A stretch of 50,162 nt of DNA from Candidatus Omnitrophota bacterium (GTDB taxonomy: Bacteria > Omnitrophota > Gorgyraeia > Tantalellales > Tantalellaceae): the NCBI GenBank assembly GCA_028715965.1, contig JAQUQS010000006.1, positions 1 through 50,162 of the forward strand, given 5' to 3'. How positions within the stretch are numbered: position 1 is the stretch's first letter; each line of letters opens with the position of its first letter. A model generated the notes under the pieces. It saw only the letters and a program-made list of their open reading frames with translations, did not search any database and was not told where the DNA came from. Below are positions 1 through 7,480 of this stretch, one piece after another. The translations under genes were made by a program, and so were the position numbers.

Positions 1-239
1 GAATGGGCAAGGCGGCGTATCTTTGAGGTGTCACCGTCCATATAAGTGCCCGTTCGGGCGAAACCCCCTATGCGTGGTGCATAGTAAGGCCTATGCCGGG
101 TGACATACGGTGATAAAACCGTTTTTTGGTCGGAGCCTTTCTGGGTCTCCGACACTTTCTCGGGACTCGGTGGTCCCTCGGTCGCCTGAGTTTAAGCATT
201 GTAGCTCAAAACGGTTTTATGGGGACAACCGCATACCGT
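1..239. repeat. Structured non-coding element, copy 1
   Basis: Two blocks recur downstream. Block A (1-127) is identical to 392-518, and block B (185-239) is identical to 520-574. They are separated here by a 57 bp arm (128-184) that is replaced by one base in copy 2. Block A can fold into a junction: GTCACC (30-35) pairs with GGTGAC (99-104) around hairpins 48-59, 68-84 and 88-97. A 13 bp stem then joins 113-125 to 208-220. The extra arm holds its own hairpins (129-135 with 147-153; GGGAC/GTCCC near 162-177). Copy 1 begins at the window edge, so its left end may be missing. No convincing protein is encoded. It could be a non-coding RNA or a mobile-element remnant. Confidence 0.75.
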
Positions 240-391
240 TTTTCGGGTGGGTTTAAGCAAGTGGTATGATGACCGTCGGAAGAAGTGTCTACCGCTCAAA
301 CAGTCCTCGGCCCGGAGCGTTCCGGGCCTGCGGAACTCGCGTACGGCACATCTTCCGCCGTTCACGGTTTTGCGATACATGGCGATAATGA

Positions 392-574
392 GAATGGGCA
401 AGGCGGCGTATCTTTGAGGTGTCACCGTCCATATAAGTGCCCGTTCGGGCGAAACCCCCTATGCGTGGTGCATAGTAAGGCCTATGCCGGGTGACATACG
501 GTGATAAAACCGTTTTTTACCTGAGTTTAAGCATTGTAGCTCAAAACGGTTTTATGGGGACAACCGCATACCGT
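392..574. repeat. Structured non-coding element, copy 2
   Basis: This is the second copy of the left-end element, with the same junction fold as block A and the same 13 bp stem (504-516 with 543-555). The stem loop is short (26 nt) because the 57 bp arm of copy 1 is absent. Between the copies (240-391) lies a perfect 8 bp hairpin at 309-328 with loop GCGT. Direction of any transcript is unknown; if transcribed rightward it would run toward tRNA-Thr. Confidence 0.75.
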
Positions 575-671
575 CCTTTGGGCCATCAGGTATCCCTGGG
601 GGGCAGGTTTAAGCGGAGAAGATAAGTATCTGTGGTAAACCTGTCCCATATTGGGCGAGAAATATTCCTGC
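575..671. other. Non-coding spacer with inverted repeat
   Basis: CAGGTTTA (604-611) and TAAACCTG (636-643) form a perfect 8 bp inverted repeat, followed by TCCC. The octamer GTTTAAGC occurs at 190, 251, 525 and 607 and, inverted, at 25473-25480. This suggests that related short repeats are scattered in this genome. No gene is seen. Confidence 0.5.
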
Positions 672-700
672 TTGCAAAAATGCGGTTTTAATTATAAAAT
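672..700 (+). promoter_or_regulatory. Putative promoter of tRNA-Thr
   Basis: TTGCAA (672-677) is followed after 17 bases by TAAAAT (695-700), or after 15 bases by TATAAA (693-698). Predicted transcription starts about 12 bases before the mature tRNA 5' end. Confidence 0.5.
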
Positions 701-718
701 CTTACGCATAGCAAAAGG

Positions 719-794
719 GCCCGCGTAGCTCAGCTGGTAGAGCAAAGCATTCGTAATGCTTAGGTCGGTGGTTCGAATCCACTCGCGGGCTCCA
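719..794 (+). tRNA. tRNA-Thr (anticodon CGT)
   Basis: A complete cloverleaf is seen. The 7 bp acceptor stem GCCCGCG/CGCGGGC closes perfectly, the anticodon stem AAGCA/TGCTT presents loop TTCGTAA with anticodon CGT (reads ACG), and a GTTCGAATC T-loop is present. The discriminator is T and the 3' CCA is encoded in the gene (792-794). It lies between the duplicated element and the MFS gene. Confidence 0.95.
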
Positions 795-856
795 GTTAAT
801 GTTTCTTTCCGTTCAGTTGTGATTACATCAGAGGCCTTTCCGGGAGCCGTTCCGTT

Positions 857-2128
857 ATGACCAGTTTAAGAGAAGTGCTTTTCAAGAGGAATTTTTTCCC
901 TTTGTGGTTGGGACAGATAATATCCGAATTTGGGGACAGGTTGAACCAGATGGCGTTGATATCCCTGGTATACGCCAAATCGCCCGGATCGGTCATGGCC
1001 CTGGCAAAGTTGATATTTTTTGTGGTCATCCCTGTTTTTATCATAGGCCCAGTAGCCGGGGTATATGTCGACAGGTGGGACAGGAAGAAGGTAATGATAG
1101 CCGCGGACATACTACGCGGCACGCTTGTGCTTTTCATTCCCATATTCGTTCTTCTTGACATGATGCTTCCTGTATATATAATGGTCTTCCTTATTTTCTC
1201 CGCGACAAGGTTCTTTCTCCCGTCAAAGATGGCGATAATACCGGATATAGTATCGGAGGACAAGCTCTTGGCGGCGAACTCCCTGTCTAATACGACGAGG
1301 ATGATAGCGACTGTATTGGGTTTCGCGCTGGCCGGGTATATCGTGAAATGGGTCGGGTATATGTGGGGGTTCTATCTCGACAGCCTTAGCTATTTCGTAT
1401 CCGCCGCACTTATAATGCTGATAACTCCATTGTCGCGGAACGTAAGGGAAGCCGCGACCGAGGAGATAAGCATAGCCCGGGATATTATCGAAAGTTCGAT
1501 CAAAAAGAACATGTGGCAGGAAATAGCCGATGGGATCAAATGCCTTTTTGATAACGACAAAATGAAGGTAGTCGCGGCGTCTTTGTTCGTGAGCATGGCC
1601 GGTATCGGATCGATATTCTGTATCGCGATAGTTTTCGTGCAAGAGGTTTTCGGCGGCGGGACAAAAGCGCTTGGCATAATGGGTGTTTTTGTCGGGACCG
1701 GTCTTTTTGCCGGAACGATATTATACGGGAAGCTCGGGCAGAAGATGTCGAAGATACGCTCCATATTTGCCAGTTTTATTCTCACAGGGCTGTTGCTCGC
1801 GGCATTCGCGTTGTACGCGAAAACGCTTTCATCCATGGCGTTGGCGGGTTGCCTGATATTCCTTGTCGGAGGCGCGGCTGCCCCGATCTTCATATGTTCC
1901 AATACGCTGGTACACACACTTGTCCCGGAGAACATCCGCGGAAGGATATTCAGTTCCATGGAAACGCTCATCCATATAGCGTTCCTCGCGTTCATGTTCT
2001 TCACCGCGATACTCTCGAAATATGTAGAGAATTTTTATATACTCATGGCATCAGGCATAATGTTCGCCATGTTCGGGGTGTTCGGGATGGTAATGTATAG
2101 TATAAAAAGGGACGTGACAACGGGATAG
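857..2128 (+). CDS. MFS transporter, MFS_3/enterobactin-exporter-like
   Basis: A 423-residue polytopic membrane protein with about 12 hydrophobic segments. The start ATG follows GGGAG by about ten bases. The first cytoplasmic loop between helices 2 and 3 contains a basic DRWDRKK motif, typical of major facilitator proteins. An N-terminal LFLGQxxSxxGD-type opening (here WLGQIISEFGDRLNQMA) is the hallmark of the MFS_3 group, which includes EntS-like and macrolide-efflux-like exporters. A hydrophilic central loop around residues 195-230 separates the two six-helix halves. It probably exports a small molecule by proton antiport; the substrate cannot be read. It follows tRNA-Thr and is convergent with the Cys-rich gene 10 bp away. 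Confidence 0.88.
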   Translation: MTSLREVLFKRNFFPLWLGQIISEFGDRLNQMALISLVYAKSPGSVMALAKLIFFVVIPVFIIGPVAGVYVDRWDRKKVMIAADILRGTLVLFIPIFVLLDMMLPVYIMVFLIFSATRFFLPSKMAIIPDIVSEDKLLAANSLSNTTRMIATVLGFALAGYIVKWVGYMWGFYLDSLSYFVSAALIMLITPLSRNVREAATEEISIARDIIESSIKKNMWQEIADGIKCLFDNDKMKVVAASLFVSMAGIGSIFCIAIVFVQEVFGGGTKALGIMGVFVGTGLFAGTILYGKLGQKMSKIRSIFASFILTGLLLAAFALYAKTLSSMALAGCLIFLVGGAAAPIFICSNTLVHTLVPENIRGRIFSSMETLIHIAFLAFMFFTAILSKYVENFYILMASGIMFAMFGVFGMVMYSIKRDVTTG

Positions 2129-2137
2129 ACGTGAACG

Positions 2138-2320
2138 TTACTTTTTTTTCTTCTTTTTCTTCTGCTCCAGTGCCGGGGCCCAACAGGTCTCGTAAAAGAC
2201 GCAAAGTTTGCAACAAACGTTCTCCTTGTTGTGTTCGCCTCTGTACCATTTTTTTTCGCAAGACCAGTAATTCTGGCATTTTTCGCAACAATTGAGTTTT
2301 TTGAACATTTTTAACGGCAT
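2138..2320 (-). CDS. Small Cys-rich protein with duplicated CC-x2-C-x5-C motif
   Basis: A 60-residue protein of unknown function. Eight cysteines form two copies of the same pattern: C11 C12 x2 C15 x5 C21 and C36 C37 x2 C40 x5 C46. The second copy starts 25 residues after the first, so the protein looks like an internal duplication able to bind metal or an Fe-S cluster. It ends in seven consecutive lysines. A ribosome binding site (AAGGGGAC) sits about eight bases upstream of the ATG, and a good minus-strand promoter lies at 2361-2389; together these support a real gene. No signal peptide or membrane segment is seen, so it is presumably cytoplasmic. I do not recognise a named family. Confidence 0.7.
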   Translation of the reverse strand: MPLKMFKKLNCCEKCQNYWSCEKKWYRGEHNKENVCCKLCVFYETCWAPALEQKKKKKKK

Positions 2321-2360
2321 GACGGTGTCCCCTTAGGGTAAATATTAATAAACTGCTATG

Positions 2361-2389
2361 ATTATATACCGAATGAAAACGTATTTCAA
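2361..2389 (-). promoter_or_regulatory. Promoter of the Cys-rich gene
   Basis: Read on the minus strand: TTGAAA (plus 2384-2389), 17 bases, TATAAT (plus 2361-2366). Transcription would begin near 2354, giving a leader of about 34 nt before the ATG at 2320. Confidence 0.65.
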
Positions 2390-2442
2390 CCCAGATTTTA
2401 CATTTGCTCCTGAAGGATCTGCCAGGGTGGGCCCCAGAATGG

Positions 2443-2536
2443 ACCGATAAGGTCGGTAGCCTGGTAGGGGAAAGGAACTTGGCAGTATCCCTGGCGACAG
2501 GGATGTGTCCGGGGACCTGCCCGGACAAGATGTTTT
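2443..2536. other. Cluster of three hairpins between divergent promoters
   Basis: Three perfect stems follow one another: ACCGA/TCGGT (2443-2457), ATCCCTG/CAGGGAT with a GCGA tetraloop (2487-2504), and GTCCGGG/CCCGGAC (2507-2526). A run of five T follows at 2532-2536. They lie upstream of both divergent promoters, so they are in neither known leader. They may be a short non-coding RNA or a terminator. Confidence 0.45.
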
Positions 2537-2555
2537 TGGGACACGCTCCTTATCG

Positions 2556-2583
2556 TTGACAAACTTATCAAGGTATGTATAAT
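2556..2583 (+). promoter_or_regulatory. Consensus sigma-70-type promoter of the rnf operon
   Basis: TTGACA (2556-2561), a 16-base spacer and TATAAT (2578-2583) match both hexamers perfectly. Transcription should start near 2590, giving a leader of about 40 nt with GGAG at 2614-2617 before the rnfC ATG. Confidence 0.85.
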
Positions 2584-2631
2584 TAAAGCTCATGGTCGTT
2601 GGGAGCCATAATAGGAGTATATATATAATAT

Positions 2632-3966
2632 ATGAAACTGGCAACTTTCCCCGGTGGGATACACCCCGAATATAACAAAGATATAAGCATAAGAGAGCCC
2701 CTAAGAGTGGGAGCTGTACCGCATACGCTTGTGGTGCCTCTTTCACAACATATAGGCGCCCCGAACCAGGCTGTAGTAAAGAAAGGCGACATCGTCGAAG
2801 AAGGCCAGGTCATAGGGAAAAGCGACAGTTTTGTCTCAAGTCCCGTACACTCACCGGTTTATGGAAAAGTTTCGGATATAAAAAAGGCCTTTCACCCGGT
2901 CCTGGGCCAGACTATGTCGATATTTATTGAGCACGACAAGGAAAAAGAACCTAAGGTCTATGCGCCTCGTGATGTTATGGACATGACCGCGGCTGAGATC
3001 ATAGAGAAGGTACATGATGCCGGGCTGGTGGGCATGGGCGGGGCGGCTTTTCCTACTCACGTTAAATTGAACGTCCCCCAGGGTAAAGAGATAGAGACCC
3101 TGATAATAAACGGAGCCGAATGCGAACCGTATCTCACCTGTGACCACGCTCTGATGACAAGGTGCACGGAAGAGATATTAAAGGGGCTTAAGCTGCTCAT
3201 TAAGGTCATAAATCCGAAAAATGTATACATAGCTATCGAGATCAACAAAAAATCCGCTATATTCGCTTTTGAGAAACTTATCGGGAAAACAAGTGATCCG
3301 GAGATCTCGAAAATACGTATAGTGCCTTTGGGGACCAAATATCCTCAGGGAGGGGAAAAACAGCTGATCAAGGCTATTTCGGGAAAAGAAGTCCCTCCGG
3401 GAAAGCTCCCGCTCGACATAGGGTTCCTTATACAGAATGTGGGTACTGTCTACGCGGTATATGAGGCTGTGTATATGGATAAACCCCTTATAGAGAGGAT
3501 AGTGACCATTACGGGAGATTGTCTTTACAGGCCGGGCAATTACCTGATAAAAGTGGGGGTTACCCTGAAAGAGATACTTGATAATTACGGGCTGGAACTC
3601 CACAGGAAGCCGGAAAAGATCATATTCGGCGGACCTATGATGGGGATCGCCCAGCCGGACCTTGAGGCGCCGGTCATAAAGAGCACATCCGGGATACTGC
3701 TCCTCTCGGAACAAAAAGCGAGGTCTTTTGAGGAAGGACAGTGCATAAAGTGCGCTAAATGCGCCGATGTGTGCCCGGTCCGGCTCGTCCCGACGGAAAT
3801 AATGAAGAATGTAAAAAAGGGTTTTATGGACAAAGCGGAAGGACTATGTGTGCTCGATTGCATGGAATGCGGTTCATGCGCGTACATCTGCCCGGCACGT
3901 ATCCCGCTCGTACAATACCTGAAAGAAGGTAAGGCCTACGTAATGAAAATGAAGAGGGGTAAATGA
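2632..3966 (+). CDS. rnfC: RnfC, ferredoxin:NAD oxidoreductase subunit C
   Basis: The 444-residue peripheral subunit of the Rnf complex that handles NADH and passes electrons through Fe-S clusters. Residues 134-140 (GMGGAAF) belong to the glycine-rich Nqo1/FMN-NADH-binding fold. Two C-terminal [4Fe-4S] motifs are intact: C371-x2-C374-x2-C377-x3-C381-P and C410-x2-C413-x2-C416-x3-C420-P. The N-terminal GGIHP segment and the barrel-sandwich region (about 40-85) match the family. Length is typical of clostridial and acetogen RnfC. It heads an rnfCDGEAB operon, overlapping rnfD by 4 bp, behind a consensus promoter. Confidence 0.96.
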   Translation: MKLATFPGGIHPEYNKDISIREPLRVGAVPHTLVVPLSQHIGAPNQAVVKKGDIVEEGQVIGKSDSFVSSPVHSPVYGKVSDIKKAFHPVLGQTMSIFIEHDKEKEPKVYAPRDVMDMTAAEIIEKVHDAGLVGMGGAAFPTHVKLNVPQGKEIETLIINGAECEPYLTCDHALMTRCTEEILKGLKLLIKVINPKNVYIAIEINKKSAIFAFEKLIGKTSDPEISKIRIVPLGTKYPQGGEKQLIKAISGKEVPPGKLPLDIGFLIQNVGTVYAVYEAVYMDKPLIERIVTITGDCLYRPGNYLIKVGVTLKEILDNYGLELHRKPEKIIFGGPMMGIAQPDLEAPVIKSTSGILLLSEQKARSFEEGQCIKCAKCADVCPVRLVPTEIMKNVKKGFMDKAEGLCVLDCMECGSCAYICPARIPLVQYLKEGKAYVMKMKRGK

Positions 3967-4907
3967 AAAAACTGACCCTGACGGTATCACCGCACATTCA
4001 TTCTCCCATGGACACACGCTCCATGATGAAGGCAGTGATCGTGTCCCTTATTCCCGCAGTAGCGGCCAGTTTGTTCTTTTACAGGTGGAACGCGTTATTT
4101 GTTACGCTTTCATGTATAGCGGGATGCGTGTCCACGGAATACGCCCTTCAGAAGCTGCGCCGGAAGAAAGTAGCCATAAGGGACCTGAGCGCGATACTTA
4201 CGGGGGTCTTGCTTGCCATGGTCTTGCCGCCGGCCACACCTTTATGGATGTCTTTTCTTGGAGGGGTTTTCGCCATCGCTTTAGGAAAGGAAGTGTTCGG
4301 GGGTCTCGGGCACAATATCTTCAATCCCGCGCTTCTGGCAAGAGCTTTTCTTATGGCGGCTTTCCCGGTAACATTGACCACATGGTCAAACCCTTTCAGT
4401 GTGGACGCCATGACGACAGCTACGCCCCTCGGCATAGCGAAATTCGAGCACGTGGCGACTTCCTGGGTGCCTCTTATGCTGGGAAATATCGGGGGATGTA
4501 TAGGCGAGACGTCCGCTATCGCGCTGGTAGCCGGCGGTCTGTACCTTTTATATATCAAGGTAGTGGACTACAGGATACCCGTCGCTTACATAGGAACTGT
4601 TGGTCTTTTTTCCACTGTTACCCATCTGGTAGCTCCGGGATCGTATGTAGGCCCGGTATTCCATCTTCTGGCCGGAGGACTTTTACTGGGTGCTTTTTTC
4701 ATGGCGACCGATCCCGTGACAAGCCCGGTCACGGCTAAGGGTAGATGGATCTTTGGGATCGGCTGCGGGCTGATAACGATGATAATACGGCTGTGGGGAG
4801 GGCTACCCGAGGGAGTGATGTACTCTATACTACTAATGAACGCGGTGACGCCGCTTATAGACAGGTTCGCCAGGCCCAGAAGGTTCGGGGTGACCCATGG
4901 AAAATAA
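3963..4907 (+). CDS. rnfD: RnfD, membrane subunit with covalent FMN site
   Basis: The 314-residue integral membrane subunit of Rnf, homologous to NqrB. Roughly eight to ten hydrophobic helices run through the protein. The family's covalent flavin site (S/T-G-A-T-P-L in most members) appears as TTATPLG, with the acceptor threonine at residue 154; the glycine of the usual motif is replaced by T. The later segment FMATDPVTSPVT is the second conserved NqrB/RnfD motif. The ATG overlaps the end of rnfC and its stop overlaps rnfG by 11 bp, implying coupled translation. Confidence 0.95.
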   Translation: MKKLTLTVSPHIHSPMDTRSMMKAVIVSLIPAVAASLFFYRWNALFVTLSCIAGCVSTEYALQKLRRKKVAIRDLSAILTGVLLAMVLPPATPLWMSFLGGVFAIALGKEVFGGLGHNIFNPALLARAFLMAAFPVTLTTWSNPFSVDAMTTATPLGIAKFEHVATSWVPLMLGNIGGCIGETSAIALVAGGLYLLYIKVVDYRIPVAYIGTVGLFSTVTHLVAPGSYVGPVFHLLAGGLLLGAFFMATDPVTSPVTAKGRWIFGIGCGLITMIIRLWGGLPEGVMYSILLMNAVTPLIDRFARPRRFGVTHGK

Positions 4908-5478
4908 GAACATCATAAGTTCGATATTGGGGAACGAGGTCGTCAAGATAATAGTATCCCTTGTCGCGGTCGGGATAGTGTCGGGCATGGCGCTAGTTTA
5001 CGTTTACAATTATTCAATGCCGAAAATAAAGGTTAATCTCAACAACGAAACAGAAAAAGCCATACGGACGATATTCCCGTCAGCCAAGGATATCGTAAAA
5101 AGCCCTAAAGAGGGGGTTTTTACCGTAAAAGACGCTTCGGGGAAAATGCTTGGATACGCTTTTACGGCAGAGGGGAACGGATATCAAGGAGTGATCAAGG
5201 TGCTCGCCGGGTCGGACCCTGGCTTCACGTCGCTCAAGGGCATGGAAGTCCTTGAGTCGCAGGAGACCCCGGGACTTGGGGCGGAAATAAACAGTGACAG
5301 TTTCAGGGGACAGTTCGACGGACTTGATGTGGCACACGCGATAGAATATGTTAAGAACCAGAAGCCGACGAAGCCTTATGAGATAGAAGCCATAACCGGG
5401 GCCACGATATCCTCAAGAGCGGTGGTCAATCTTCTTAATAAGAGAATATCCGAGCTCAGGGAGGCGGGGACAAAATGA
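4897..5478 (+). CDS. rnfG: RnfG, flavoprotein subunit
   Basis: The 193-residue Rnf subunit with one N-terminal membrane helix (about residues 13-35) and an extracytoplasmic FMN-binding domain. The covalent FMN attachment motif TGAT is present, with T170 as acceptor in ITGATISS. The preceding ESQETPGLG segment is the other strongly conserved family motif. It relays electrons between RnfD and RnfE/A flavin and iron sites across the membrane. FMN attachment normally needs an ApbE flavin transferase, which is not encoded in this window. It overlaps rnfE by 4 bp. Confidence 0.95.
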   Translation: MENKNIISSILGNEVVKIIVSLVAVGIVSGMALVYVYNYSMPKIKVNLNNETEKAIRTIFPSAKDIVKSPKEGVFTVKDASGKMLGYAFTAEGNGYQGVIKVLAGSDPGFTSLKGMEVLESQETPGLGAEINSDSFRGQFDGLDVAHAIEYVKNQKPTKPYEIEAITGATISSRAVVNLLNKRISELREAGTK

Positions 5479-6089
5479 CCGCGACGAAAGATATAATAAA
5501 AGGATTGTGGAAAGAGAACCCGGTATTCGTGCAAGTGCTGGGCATGTGTCCGACCCTGGCGGTCAGCACTAAGGCGATATTCGGGCTGTCTATGGGGCTG
5601 GCGACGACCTTTGTCCTGGTATCGTCCAGCGTGGTAGTATCGATGGTAAGAAAGCTTGTCCCTGACCAGGTGAGGATACCCATCTTTACGGCTATCATAG
5701 CCACGTTCGTCACGGCCGCGGACTATTTCCTTAAAGCTAATTTTTTCGAGATAAGCAAAGCCCTTGGCCCATATGTCCCTCTTATAGTCGTCAACTGTGT
5801 TATCCTGGGTCGGGCGGAGGCGTTCGCTTCCAAGAACGGGGTCGGGCGGTCCTTCCTGGATGCCGCGGGTATGGGGTTAGGGTTCACTTCCGCGCTTGTG
5901 ATACTCGGGTCCATTCGGGAGATATTGGGCGCGGGTACGATTTTCGGATATCGCGTGATGTGGGAAGGCTTCATGAACTGGATAGTCATGGTCCTGCCCG
6001 CGGGAGCGTTTATCACGTTGGGACTTCTGGTGGGCCTTTTTAACGTCGCGGACAAAAAGATGAAAGAAAAGAGGATAAAGCATGCGTGA
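5475..6089 (+). CDS. rnfE: RnfE, integral membrane subunit
   Basis: A 204-residue polytopic subunit of Rnf, homologous to NqrD. It has about six membrane helices and the family's characteristic GMCPTLAVST opening near residue 25 and a VNCVILGRAEAFA segment near residue 110. In the known structures the paired Cys of RnfA and RnfE bind a [2Fe-2S] cluster in the membrane; the candidate ligands here are the Cys in GMCPTL and in VNCVI. It starts within the end of rnfG and overlaps rnfA by 8 bp. Confidence 0.95.
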   Translation: MTATKDIIKGLWKENPVFVQVLGMCPTLAVSTKAIFGLSMGLATTFVLVSSSVVVSMVRKLVPDQVRIPIFTAIIATFVTAADYFLKANFFEISKALGPYVPLIVVNCVILGRAEAFASKNGVGRSFLDAAGMGLGFTSALVILGSIREILGAGTIFGYRVMWEGFMNWIVMVLPAGAFITLGLLVGLFNVADKKMKEKRIKHA

Positions 6090-6663
6090 ACTTGTCCTTA
6101 TTTTCCTTGCCGCGAGCATAACCAACAATTTCGTGTTAACGTACTTCCTTGGCATCTGTCCTTTTATAGGCGTGTCAAATAAGATAGACAGCTCCATAGG
6201 CCTGGGCATCGCCACTACTTTCGTTATGACGATGGCCGCGACATTCACATGGTTGATCTATCATTATGTACTCTTGCCTTATGACCTGGTCTTCCTGCAA
6301 TATGTGGCGTTCATAATCGTAATAGCGAGTTTCGTACAGTTCGTCGAGATGTTCATTAAAAAAATGTCGCCGCCACTTTACAGAGCCTTGGGCATATTCC
6401 TGCCACTTATAACGACTAACTGTGCCATACTTGGGCTTACGCTTTTCATGGTCCTGAGGGACTACAATTTTCTTGAATCAGTAGTGTTTGGTTTCAGCGC
6501 GGGCATAGGGTTCACCCTGGCTCTTGTCATAATGGCCGGCATAAGGGAAGAGCTGGCGTTCGCGGACATCCCTGAACCGCTTAAGGGCGCCGGGATAACG
6601 CTTGTTGTCGCCGGTATGCTGGCGCTTGCGTTCATGGGGTTTGGAGGGTTGATAAGTGGATAG
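6082..6663 (+). CDS. rnfA: RnfA, integral membrane subunit
   Basis: A 193-residue polytopic subunit paralogous to RnfE and homologous to NqrE. It shows the family LGICPFIGVSNKID motif near residue 30 and TNCAILGL near residue 113. Their cysteines are the likely ligands of the membrane [2Fe-2S] cluster shared with RnfE. Opposite topology of RnfA and RnfE is a known property of the family. The gene overlaps rnfB by 8 bp. Confidence 0.95.
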   Translation: MRELVLIFLAASITNNFVLTYFLGICPFIGVSNKIDSSIGLGIATTFVMTMAATFTWLIYHYVLLPYDLVFLQYVAFIIVIASFVQFVEMFIKKMSPPLYRALGIFLPLITTNCAILGLTLFMVLRDYNFLESVVFGFSAGIGFTLALVIMAGIREELAFADIPEPLKGAGITLVVAGMLALAFMGFGGLISG

Positions 6664-7462
6664 CATAATGATGGCTTCCATCCTGAGCATGGTAGGCCTG
6701 ACCGTATTCTTCGCCTCGGTACTGGTCTTTGCCGACAAGAAGCTGCGGGTAAAGGATGATCCCAGGGTCGAGGAGATAAGCAAACTGTTGCCCGGAGTGA
6801 ATTGCGGAGCCTGCGGTTTTTTAAGCTGCCATGATTTTGCCGAGCACATAGTCCGCGATGGGGAATCGCCATCCAAATGTCGTGTCGTTCCGGAAGAGAA
6901 CAGCAAGAAGATATTCGATATAACCGGTGGGACAGCCGGGGATGTTGTGCCTAAATACGCCGTGATACACTGCGCGGCGGAACAAGACCACAAGGACCCT
7001 CCGGCGGAATATAAGGGTGTGCGCACTTGCCGGGGCGCTGTTCTGGCGTTCGGCGGAGGGATGAAGTGCGAATATGGATGTATGGGGTTCGGTGATTGCG
7101 TGGCAGCATGCCCGTTCGGGGCGATCACCATGGATAAAGGGCTACCCAGGGTGTCGATCGAAAAATGCACAGGATGCGGCAAATGCGTGGCAGCATGCCC
7201 CAGGAAGGTGATCTCTCTCCAGGAAAAGGAACATGAAAAGATATTCTACGTAGCGTGTAATTCACACGACTTGGGGCCACGAGTCAGGCAAGTTTGCGGC
7301 GTAGGCTGTATAGCGTGTGGTATATGCGCAAAATTGTCCACAGAAGGGTATTTCACGGTGGTTGATAACTTGTCCGTACCGGATTACTCAAAACAGGGGA
7401 AGATCGATGAAGTGGTTAAATTACAGGTCAAATGTCCTACGAAGGTCATAAAGGATATCTGA
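6656..7462 (+). CDS. rnfB: RnfB, multi-cluster ferredoxin-like subunit
   Basis: The 268-residue subunit that accepts electrons from ferredoxin. An N-terminal membrane helix (about 5-27) is followed by a four-Cys domain (C50, C53, C58 and the Cys near 75). A two-cluster ferredoxin module follows (C138, C142, C148, C152 and C171, C174, C177, C181). The family Cys pair C201/C214 is present. The last module is reduced: C218, C221 and C224 are kept, but the fourth Cys of that motif is lost, and of the final motif only C260 (KCPTKVI) remains. In two-cluster ferredoxins the fourth ligand comes from the partner motif, so C218/221/224/260 would still make one cluster. GTG start alternatives were not needed; the ATA-preceded start overlaps rnfA. 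Confidence 0.93.
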   Translation: MDSIMMASILSMVGLTVFFASVLVFADKKLRVKDDPRVEEISKLLPGVNCGACGFLSCHDFAEHIVRDGESPSKCRVVPEENSKKIFDITGGTAGDVVPKYAVIHCAAEQDHKDPPAEYKGVRTCRGAVLAFGGGMKCEYGCMGFGDCVAACPFGAITMDKGLPRVSIEKCTGCGKCVAACPRKVISLQEKEHEKIFYVACNSHDLGPRVRQVCGVGCIACGICAKLSTEGYFTVVDNLSVPDYSKQGKIDEVVKLQVKCPTKVIKDI

Positions 7463-7480
7463 CCACGGAGACGGTTCATT

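Noticed and set aside
192-494. Open frames of 77 aa (minus) and 69 aa (plus) at the left end
   Set aside because: They lie across the duplicated structured element, differ in frame relative to the two copies, lack ribosome binding sites and give low-complexity, family-less products.
1-574. CRISPR array or rRNA fragment as explanation of the left repeats
   Set aside because: Only two long copies with no regular spacers, no cas genes, and no rRNA-like segments were recognised.
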